The notes beneath the pieces are model-generated. The model was given only the letters and a program-made list of their open reading frames with translations. It had not been told where the DNA came from and ran no database searches. From Planctomycetota bacterium (GTDB taxonomy: Bacteria; Planctomycetota; Phycisphaerae; Sedimentisphaerales; Anaerobacaceae): 57,504 nucleotides of DNA. A program made the translations under genes and the position numbers. Below, piece by piece: positions 50,812 through 57,504 of the stretch (position 1 is its first letter; the number at the start of each line of letters is the position of its first letter). The stretch is taken from contig JACNGQ010000425.1 of the NCBI GenBank assembly GCA_014384025.1, forward strand, positions 1 to 57,504, written 5' to 3'.

Positions 50812-52014
50812 ATGACAAAAAAGAAAATTCTGTATGTCAGTGGTTCGATAGGATTAGGGCATGTCACCCGAGATTTAGCAATAGCCCGGCAATTGCGAAG
50901 ACAATGCCCTGAAGCAGAGTTATCCTGGCTGGCTTGCCATCCTGCAACCTTATTGCTCAAGGAAGCAGGCGAAAAGCTTCTTCCAGAAGCCGACATATAT
51001 GCCAACGCCAATATTCACGCCGAAAATATCGCTAAAGGCTTTGAGATGAGCACCTTGAAGTACGCCTTACACGAAAGCAAAGTCCTTAAACACAACAGAA
51101 AAATCTACAAGAAAATATTCAATAGGGAAAAATACGATCTGGTTATAAGTGATGAGGCCTATGATCTTATCACAGCTCTGGCGATGAAATTCATCCGATT
51201 AGAAGCCCCATTTGTGATGATCTATGATTTCCTCGGCATGGACTCGGTAACAAAGAATCCCTTTGAGAAGTTACTTGTGAATATCACCAACCTTATCTGG
51301 ACAAAGTGGGACCACAAACTGTTTTCCGGCTCGAAAAATCTGGCTCTTTTCGCAGGTGAGATTGAAGATATTCCTGATAACAAACTTGCTTTTCTTCACT
51401 TAAACCGTCGTGACCACGCCAAAGAATTCTACAAGTTCACAGGTTATGTTTTGCCATTCGACCCGACAGAATATACTGACAAAACAAAAATCAGAACAAA
51501 GTTAGGCTATGGTCCGGAGCCCCTGGTTGTCTGCTCTATCGGCGGGACATCTATCGGCAAAGATCTTCTGGAACTTTGCGGAGAGGCTTATAAGATTATA
51601 AAGCAGAAAGTTCCTGATTTACACATGGTTCTGATATGTGGTCCCCGCCTTGCGGCCGATGAACTGAAAGTTCCGGAGGAGATTGAAGTCAAAGGGTATG
51701 TTCCAGCTCTTTATGAGCACTTCGCCGCGAGCGATTTGGCTATTGTTCAGGGAGGTGGTACTACCACGATTGAATTAACCGCGTTAAACAGACCATTTCT
51801 TTATTTTCCCCTGGCGATGCACTGCGAACAGCAGATACACGTCGCAGGGCGATTAGCCAGACATCAGGCTGGTATCAAGATGGTATATGCCCACACTACT
51901 CCCGAGATTCTGGCTGATATGGTGATTGGCAATCTTGGTAAGGATGTAAATTATCCCCCAATCTCTGTAAATGGCGCTGAGAAGGCAGCTCAATTCATAA
52001 GCGAACTCATATGA
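50812..52014 (+). CDS. GT-B glycosyltransferase (MurG/UGT-like)
   Basis: A 400-residue protein with the two-Rossmann GT-B plan. The N-terminal half has KILYVSGSIGLGHVTRDLAIAR, the C-terminal half the donor-site motif IVQGGGTTTIELTALNRPFLYFP followed by HCEQQIHVAGRL. It is like MurG and other GT28/GT1-type enzymes that use nucleotide sugars. The acceptor is unknown. No ribosome site is strong; the ATG follows a GCGTAT. Its place between peptidase and peptide-transporter genes is unexplained. Confidence 0.88.
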   Translation: MTKKKILYVSGSIGLGHVTRDLAIARQLRRQCPEAELSWLACHPATLLLKEAGEKLLPEADIYANANIHAENIAKGFEMSTLKYALHESKVLKHNRKIYKKIFNREKYDLVISDEAYDLITALAMKFIRLEAPFVMIYDFLGMDSVTKNPFEKLLVNITNLIWTKWDHKLFSGSKNLALFAGEIEDIPDNKLAFLHLNRRDHAKEFYKFTGYVLPFDPTEYTDKTKIRTKLGYGPEPLVVCSIGGTSIGKDLLELCGEAYKIIKQKVPDLHMVLICGPRLAADELKVPEEIEVKGYVPALYEHFAASDLAIVQGGGTTTIELTALNRPFLYFPLAMHCEQQIHVAGRLARHQAGIKMVYAHTTPEILADMVIGNLGKDVNYPPISVNGAEKAAQFISELI

Positions 52015-52079
52015 TATAACATGCCAACTAATTTGCTGCTTGACGGAGCATTCTGTCGCATTTTCCAAACAGTTTGCTC

Positions 52080-54026
52080 TTAGTTGTCATTTGTTGACCT
52101 GCAAGCAGTAGAATACAGCCAGTAAGCCACACCTATCAGCAGAACTGCGCCAAGCCAGCCTCCGAACGGTATGGTTTTACCGAAAAAGTGCTTGATAATC
52201 GGCAGGTCAATTTTGTATTGCTTGAGGATGACGATCGGGATCGCCAGGAGGATGCCCGTCAGTGCTTCGCCGGTTATAAGACCTGAAGCAAAGAGCAGGC
52301 CGCTTCGGTTTGATTTTTCGATTTGCTCCGAACTGGTATTTTGCCGCTTGTGGAAACTTTTTATCGCCCAATGTATGATGCCGCCTCCAAAGATAGGCAC
52401 TGAAAGCTCCAGCGGCAGATAAAATCCAATCGCCACGGCAAGCACAGGCGTTCGGAACGAACTTTTTCGAGCTTCGAGAAAAAGGTCAAGAATAATAATC
52501 CCCGCAGCGACACCCATCCCGATAAATGCGAAATTCCAGGGCATGTCGCCTTTGAAAACACCCCTTGCGACCGAGGCCATAAGATTAGCCTGAACAGCCG
52601 AGAGAGCGTCCGAACCGGTGCCCGGCTGTCCTTTGAAGCCGTATGCCTCGTGGAGGAGCATGAGAACCGGTGCTATTATGACGGCCCCGGACAATGTGCC
52701 CACCATCTGCATAACCTGCTGTTTCCATGGTGTTGCGCCGACAAGCCTGCCAGCCTTGAGGTCCTGCATATTGTCGCCTGCAATCGCTGCTGCACAGCAC
52801 ACAACCGAACCAATGATGATCGCTGCGGCAGGGCCATTTTCGGCATCTTTGCCCATGAGCACGAGCAGCAGAAGAGAGGAAACGACTATAGTGGCGATGG
52901 TAATGCCTGAGATAGGATTATTGGATGAACCGACCAGGCCCGCCATATAACCGGCCACAGCAGAGAATAAAAATCCTGCGATTAGCATGACAACCGCCAT
53001 TGGCAGTGAGATCGACACGTCTGCAACGAATGTCTGGTAAACAAGAAACAGCGGAACAATCGAACCAACAATCAGCATAAGTATCCATTTCATGGGCATG
53101 TCCTGTTCAGTTCTCTCGATTTCAGTTGTGCCCTGTCCCATCGCCTGGTATGCCTTCAATCCGCTCTTTACTCCGCTCAGAAGCGAGCCTCTCATCTTGA
53201 AAATAGTCCACAGCCCACCGATGAGCATCGCCCCAACGCCAATATACCGCGTTTGGGCCGACCATATCCCGTAAGCCCTGTCCACTGTATCAACATTTGT
53301 TGCTGCCTCAGACATCGCCGCACAGATAGGAATGGCAATGTACCAGTTGACGACACCACCCAGGAAAATTAGAACAGCAATATTAAGCCCGACAATATAA
53401 CCTACCGACAGCAATGCAGGGCTCAGGTTCGAGCCGCCGTAAATAAGTGTCCGGCCGATTCCTTTGGCCCCCTCTATAGCCTCGGGCCAGAGCCCGATAC
53501 CTTTAGCACATACCTTAAACAATCCGCCTACAAGAGACGCCTTTGCAATAGTCCAGACTCCTTTGCCGCCCTCCTGGCCCGTCTCAAGAACCTCGGCAGT
53601 AGCAATACCTTCCGGAAACTGCAGCTCGCCCTCAACTATAAGGGAGCGTCGAAGCGGTATCGTAAACAGTACCCCCAGCAAGCCCCCAAACGCGGCGATG
53701 ATTGTAATCCACCAGTAATTTTTCCCTCCAAAACCGTCCCAATAGCCCATAATGACAAGTGCGGGCAAAGTGAAAATAACACCCGCAGCCAAAGACTCTC
53801 CCGCAGATGCCGCCGTCTGCACGATGTTGTTTTCTAAGATATTGCTACGCTTGAAGAACCTCAGCAATCCCATCGAGACAACCGCCGCAGGTATCGACGC
53901 CGAGACCGTCATACCGGCAAACAGTCCCAGATAGGCGTTTGCCGCCGCCAAGACCATCGAAAGCACGACACCTAAAACAAAAGCCTTAACTGTAATTTCC
54001 GGCAAATACTTTCCATCTGAATTCAT
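52080..54026 (-). CDS. OPT-family oligopeptide transporter (second)
   Basis: A 648-residue polytopic transporter, longer than the first OPT protein. Motifs are LPEITVKAFVLGVVLSMVLA, ANAYLGLFAGMTVSASIPAA, RSNILENNIVQTAASAGES and the conserved GDNMQDLKAGRLVGATPWKQQ. It is related to the 46976 protein but clearly diverged. GGAG lies 6 bases before the ATG at 54026. It is 81 bases downstream of the HExxH lipoprotein peptidase gene and may be co-transcribed, giving a peptidase-transporter pair. Substrate (peptides or chelates) is not decided by sequence. Confidence 0.95.
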   Translation of the reverse strand: MNSDGKYLPEITVKAFVLGVVLSMVLAAANAYLGLFAGMTVSASIPAAVVSMGLLRFFKRSNILENNIVQTAASAGESLAAGVIFTLPALVIMGYWDGFGGKNYWWITIIAAFGGLLGVLFTIPLRRSLIVEGELQFPEGIATAEVLETGQEGGKGVWTIAKASLVGGLFKVCAKGIGLWPEAIEGAKGIGRTLIYGGSNLSPALLSVGYIVGLNIAVLIFLGGVVNWYIAIPICAAMSEAATNVDTVDRAYGIWSAQTRYIGVGAMLIGGLWTIFKMRGSLLSGVKSGLKAYQAMGQGTTEIERTEQDMPMKWILMLIVGSIVPLFLVYQTFVADVSISLPMAVVMLIAGFLFSAVAGYMAGLVGSSNNPISGITIATIVVSSLLLLVLMGKDAENGPAAAIIIGSVVCCAAAIAGDNMQDLKAGRLVGATPWKQQVMQMVGTLSGAVIIAPVLMLLHEAYGFKGQPGTGSDALSAVQANLMASVARGVFKGDMPWNFAFIGMGVAAGIIILDLFLEARKSSFRTPVLAVAIGFYLPLELSVPIFGGGIIHWAIKSFHKRQNTSSEQIEKSNRSGLLFASGLITGEALTGILLAIPIVILKQYKIDLPIIKHFFGKTIPFGGWLGAVLLIGVAYWLYSTACRSTNDN

Positions 54027-54107
54027 AATTGACTCCATTCAAATTTACGGAAAATTTGTCACTATCTATTCAGACTATCACAGCCCTATATCAACCCATT
54101 TCGGAAC

Positions 54108-55787
54108 TCATTTAACGAACTGCTCAACATAATACTCCGGCGTCAGATATTCTCCGGTCGCCCTTTTAATCATCTCATTCCAATGATAAATCGCCCCGGC
54201 TTCAAAAACTTTTTCGCGGAGAAAATCACCGAGTTCACGCCGGCCAATATAGCTGAGATTTTTGTCCGATTCAAGCTTTAGGATTTCGCGGGTCATATGA
54301 TTATGCAACTGAGATGCCAGCAACTCACCTAACAAATAGTTATGGTAATAACAGGGGGCGATTGTAAAATGAATTTTAGCGGCCCAATCCGGCTCATTGC
54401 GACCCTGCGGTCTTTTGACAAGCTGATATTTCTCAACCATTTGCCACCAAAGCGAATTCAGGTCCTGCTCAGGGTCTGCATAAAGTTGTTTTTCAAAATT
54501 GTACATCACCATATCCCAGCGGGCAAAAATCAGTTGTTTGAGCTGTGAGTACTTGCTGCTTACTTTTTCAATTTCCGCCCGCTGCCTGTCGGTAAGAGCC
54601 AGCATTTGCTGCATCCATGCGGGATTGCGGCACAAACGGCCGAAGAACATTGCTATAGCTTCGGTGGTAAAAGCATGCACCGGTTTTCTCAGCAGAAACG
54701 GAACCTGAAGGTCGTGATATTTATCATAAACAGCGTGGCCTAATTCGTGTAATGTCACCTCCATCCAGTATTCGTTATTGTCAATATTACACAGAATACG
54801 TACATCACCTTCCCGGTCAATATCCGTACAAAAAGCATGCGGATTTTTACCTTCCCGTTCATACAGGTCACTGTTGGCAAGGATGGATTCCACAGGCAAA
54901 CCAATTCCAGCGTAGAACTCCTCGGCCAATTCCTTAACATCTTTATTTTCATAGTATACATCCAAATCAAGCTCATATACCAAGGGCGTTTCCTGGAAGA
55001 ACGGATCGTGATAATGCCAGGGCATAAGCTCGGCAACGGCAATACCGTACTTATCCGCCAGAATGCGATCCAGCTCTGCTTTTAATTTAGCATATGGCTC
55101 GTTGGTCAATTCGTAGAGCTGCTCGAAAATCCGGTCCATCTCTTTGACATCCTGCTCGGTAGTGGCCAGAGAAAGTGTATGATAATTGTCGAAGCCAAGC
55201 TTCCCGGCAGCCTCATTTCGCAGCTTCACCAATCGGATGATATCATCAGCTACTTCGACAGCAACCTGCTTGCTGGCCAGCCACGCCTGCTTTCTCTTGC
55301 CGGAATCCGTCTGGGATTTCAGAATTTCCTTAATTTCGTTGTCGGTAACTTTATTTCCATCAATTGTGCCACGGAAAGTGCTGAAGTTCTTTTCAATTTT
55401 TGTGCCTAAATCCACGATTTTCTTCAATAACTCCGGTTCTATCTGGCTCTCAAGATAATTGTTATACAAAACATCCAGTTGTCGAGCCAGGATGGCGTCG
55501 GTAACCTGTCCGGATTCTTTTGCATCTTTCAGAAAAGCAAACTCCTGAGGATTACTGTAAACCTGGCGGACCTTGAGCGTTAATTCACTGACTTTGTCAT
55601 AATCCTCCGGCTTACCGCTAATTGCAGCGGCCCATGAAGCAAGACTCACCTCCTTCGCCATCGGTTTAATTTTTTCCACATGCGATGTAATGAACTTGTC
55701 CAATTCCGCCTCCTTTGCGTTATGTGCACAACCAAAAAGAACTACGCTAATTGTCAACACAATGACTAATGTCGATAAAGTTTTCAT
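54108..55787 (-). CDS. lipoprotein zinc metallopeptidase (M2/M3-like gluzincin)
   Basis: A 559-residue lipoprotein (lipobox LFGC, C20). The zinc motif is HELGH (H347, E348, H351) with the third ligand E376 in HAFTTEAIAMFFG, the gluzincin pattern. The mostly helical body (NNYLESQIEPELLKKIV; FDNYHTLSLATTEQDV) resembles M2 (ACE-like) and M3 peptidases; M2 seems slightly closer because of the spacing to the third ligand. These enzymes cut oligopeptides. Export and lipidation place it in the periplasm or outer membrane. It is read toward the OPT gene. Confidence 0.88.
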   Translation of the reverse strand: MKTLSTLVIVLTISVVLFGCAHNAKEAELDKFITSHVEKIKPMAKEVSLASWAAAISGKPEDYDKVSELTLKVRQVYSNPQEFAFLKDAKESGQVTDAILARQLDVLYNNYLESQIEPELLKKIVDLGTKIEKNFSTFRGTIDGNKVTDNEIKEILKSQTDSGKRKQAWLASKQVAVEVADDIIRLVKLRNEAAGKLGFDNYHTLSLATTEQDVKEMDRIFEQLYELTNEPYAKLKAELDRILADKYGIAVAELMPWHYHDPFFQETPLVYELDLDVYYENKDVKELAEEFYAGIGLPVESILANSDLYEREGKNPHAFCTDIDREGDVRILCNIDNNEYWMEVTLHELGHAVYDKYHDLQVPFLLRKPVHAFTTEAIAMFFGRLCRNPAWMQQMLALTDRQRAEIEKVSSKYSQLKQLIFARWDMVMYNFEKQLYADPEQDLNSLWWQMVEKYQLVKRPQGRNEPDWAAKIHFTIAPCYYHNYLLGELLASQLHNHMTREILKLESDKNLSYIGRRELGDFLREKVFEAGAIYHWNEMIKRATGEYLTPEYYVEQFVK

Positions 55788-56060
55788 AACCTCATACCCC
55801 AATTAATTGTCATGTTGCTATTTTGTCACCAATGACCTTATTGCCTGATGGATATTAACACCTGCGACTACTGAAATCAAGGGGGTTTTGGAATTGCCGA
55901 CAGACAACCCTGCTATTTTTTACATCAGAGTATTTCTTCTTTGAATTCAGCCAATGACATATGTACTATATAACCCAATTATATTAACAGGGCCGAAAAG
56001 CATTATATCAGAAGCTTAAAAAGAAATTGTTTGTGTGAATAGAGAATCGGAGAAGTCATT
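55788..56060. promoter_or_regulatory. divergent promoter region, peptidase and POT transporter
   Basis: 273 bases with no gene. Both genes read away from it, so it must hold two promoters. I could not define clear -35/-10 pairs. Confidence 0.35.
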
Positions 56061-57419
56061 ATGGCCGAAAGCAAATATTTGAGAGCACCTGTACCATCTA
56101 AAAAAATGCCCGCCGGCATCCCCTACATACTCACCAACGAAGCATCTGAGCGATTCAGCTTCTACGGTTCAAGATGTATCCTTGTATTCTTTATGACCCA
56201 TCTGCTTGTGAACGCCAGAGGCCAACTTGCTCCTATGACTCCTGAGCAAAGCAAAACATGGTTTCATCTCTTCGTTTCGGCAGTCTATTTCATGCCTCTG
56301 CTCGGCGCTCTGATATCCGACATCTGGCTGAGCAAGTACAGAACCATTCTCTACTTTTCGATACTTTACTGTTTTGGCTTTTTGGCCCTTGCCGTTAATC
56401 AAACACGCCTGGGCCTGGCGGCTGGACTGATTCTGATCGCAGTCGGCTCAGGGATAATAAAGCCCTGCGTTTCTGCAAACGTGGGTGACCAATTCGGAAA
56501 AACCAACAAACATCTGATAAACAGAGTATATCATTGGTTCTACTTTGCAATCAATCTGGGCGCTTTCATCTCCAATTTATTAATACCTGAATTACTTGAC
56601 CGATACGGGCCTGCTGTCGCATTTGGCGTTCCCGGAGCCTTCATGATACTGGCTACAATAGCGTTTTGGCTCGGACGCAAAAAATTTGTCCATATACCGC
56701 GAGGCGGTATTGAATTTGTAAAGGATTGCTTCGGCGGCGAAGGTATTAAAGCAATCGGCAAGCTGTGTATTATTTATGTCTTCGTAGCGCCTTTTTGGGC
56801 ACTGTTCGACCAAATGGACTCGGCCTGGATGTTACAGGCCGAGAAGATGAACCGCAACTGGCTGGGACACCAGTGGCTGCCCACTCAGATAGTCGCTCTC
56901 AATCCGCTGTTGATACTGATTTTGATTCCCGTTTTTTCTTATGTAATATATCCGGCAATAAACAGGATATTTCCTTTGACTGCGCTGCGTAAAATAGGAT
57001 TGGGCCTGCTTCTGGCGGCTTCACCTTTTGTCGTCTCTTCCCTGATTGAAACCGGAATTGTTGCCGGCGGCACACCCAGCATCGGCTGGATGTTTCTTGC
57101 GTATGCGCTGCTTACCTCTGCAGAAATAATGGTCTCAATCACCTGTCTGGATTTCTCATATACTCAGGCACCAAAGAAAATGAAGTCATTCATTATGGCG
57201 GTCTTTCTCCTGTCGATTTCTCTCGGAAATGCCTTTACTGCAGCAGTTAATATCTTCATCCAAAATGAAGACGGCACAAGTAAGCTGCCGGGAGCCAGCT
57301 ATTACTGGTTCTTTGCAATAGTGATGCTGGTGACGGCGGTTATTTTCATACCTGTAGCACGTTGGTATAAACCAAAAGAATACATTCAGGATGAAACCTC
57401 GGCGAAATCTTCCGTTTGA
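56061..57419 (+). CDS. POT/PTR-family proton-dependent peptide transporter
   Basis: A 452-residue protein with about 12-14 hydrophobic helices. It carries the family signature E-x-x-E-R-F (NEASERFSFYG, E27, E30, R31) in helix 1 and the GSGIIKPCVSANVGDQFG segment typical of POT proteins. These import di- and tripeptides with protons. GGAG precedes the ATG. It diverges from the lipoprotein peptidase gene across a 273-base gap, so both may be regulated together. Confidence 0.95.
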   Translation: MAESKYLRAPVPSKKMPAGIPYILTNEASERFSFYGSRCILVFFMTHLLVNARGQLAPMTPEQSKTWFHLFVSAVYFMPLLGALISDIWLSKYRTILYFSILYCFGFLALAVNQTRLGLAAGLILIAVGSGIIKPCVSANVGDQFGKTNKHLINRVYHWFYFAINLGAFISNLLIPELLDRYGPAVAFGVPGAFMILATIAFWLGRKKFVHIPRGGIEFVKDCFGGEGIKAIGKLCIIYVFVAPFWALFDQMDSAWMLQAEKMNRNWLGHQWLPTQIVALNPLLILILIPVFSYVIYPAINRIFPLTALRKIGLGLLLAASPFVVSSLIETGIVAGGTPSIGWMFLAYALLTSAEIMVSITCLDFSYTQAPKKMKSFIMAVFLLSISLGNAFTAAVNIFIQNEDGTSKLPGASYYWFFAIVMLVTAVIFIPVARWYKPKEYIQDETSAKSSV

Positions 57420-57504
57420 CCGTACAGAGATATTATCTGGTCGTCATAATTAGTTAACTTTCGCACTTTTTTATTAAGGAAAACCTTATTAAACAAGCAT
57501 TTAG

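Noticed and set aside
1-57504. CRISPR array, prophage, insertion sequence or rRNA genes
   Set aside because: No regularly spaced direct repeats, no transposase, integrase or phage structural proteins and no rRNA signatures were seen on either strand.

Overview
The window is one stretch of a Gram-negative-type bacterial chromosome, moderate in GC, with mostly conventional genes on both strands. It most likely comes from the Planctomycetota, class Phycisphaerae (Sedimentisphaerales-like). This is an inference from two exported proteins with the PEP-CTERM-type tail PAPGA...GWLRRRxTL, a Tat-exported sulfatase, NIPSNAP and nitrilase secreted enzymes, and many lipoproteins. No rRNA or marker gene is present to confirm it.

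Layout. 1-4.2 kb: an AT-rich, probably acquired defence-type gene (Mrr-like nuclease fused to a STAND NTPase), then an SDR oxidoreductase between two copies of a diverged ~100 bp repeat. 4.2-16.7 kb: envelope and secreted functions (a lipoprotein pseudo-peptidase plus active M16 peptidase pair, a secreted unknown, a cysteine-less isochorismatase-fold protein, trmB, a secreted nitrilase, a sulfatase with HEAT-like repeats, a ferritin-like protein, a cupin and a NIPSNAP protein). 16.8-25 kb: a large AsmA-like protein, then purD, a lipoprotein, ispD, cobO, a DUF4230 protein and a CBS-pair protein, all on the minus strand. 25.2-36.1 kb: one type II secretion operon, gspC-D-E-F-G-I-J-K, a PilM/PilN-like GspL, then gspM.

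36.1-40 kb: a loosely packed region with two PEP-CTERM-like proteins around a third exported protein of unknown family. The first and third transcription units begin with nearly identical promoters, and the two PEP-CTERM genes share their 3' end down to the terminator. 39.9-46.9 kb: a membrane protein, a Wza-like export lipoprotein, tRNA-Met and tRNA-Glu, a cold-shock protein, a small repeat protein, a second CBS-pair protein, tadA, an ECF sigma factor with two downstream small membrane proteins, tRNA-Ser and a VOC lipoprotein. 47-57.4 kb: a peptide-use neighbourhood (two OPT transporters, an exported bleomycin-hydrolase-like C1 peptidase, a lipoprotein HExxH peptidase, a POT peptide transporter) with a GT-B glycosyltransferase inside it.

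The genes fit a heterotroph that exports proteins by Sec, Tat, lipoprotein and type II routes and takes up peptides. The most unusual points are the nuclease-STAND gene with flanking direct repeats, the PEP-CTERM/shared-promoter island with C9 and G8 homopolymer tracts, the isochorismatase-fold protein without its nucleophile, and the tRNA-Met with an A.G mismatch next to the anticodon loop. No CRISPR array, prophage, transposase or rRNA was seen.
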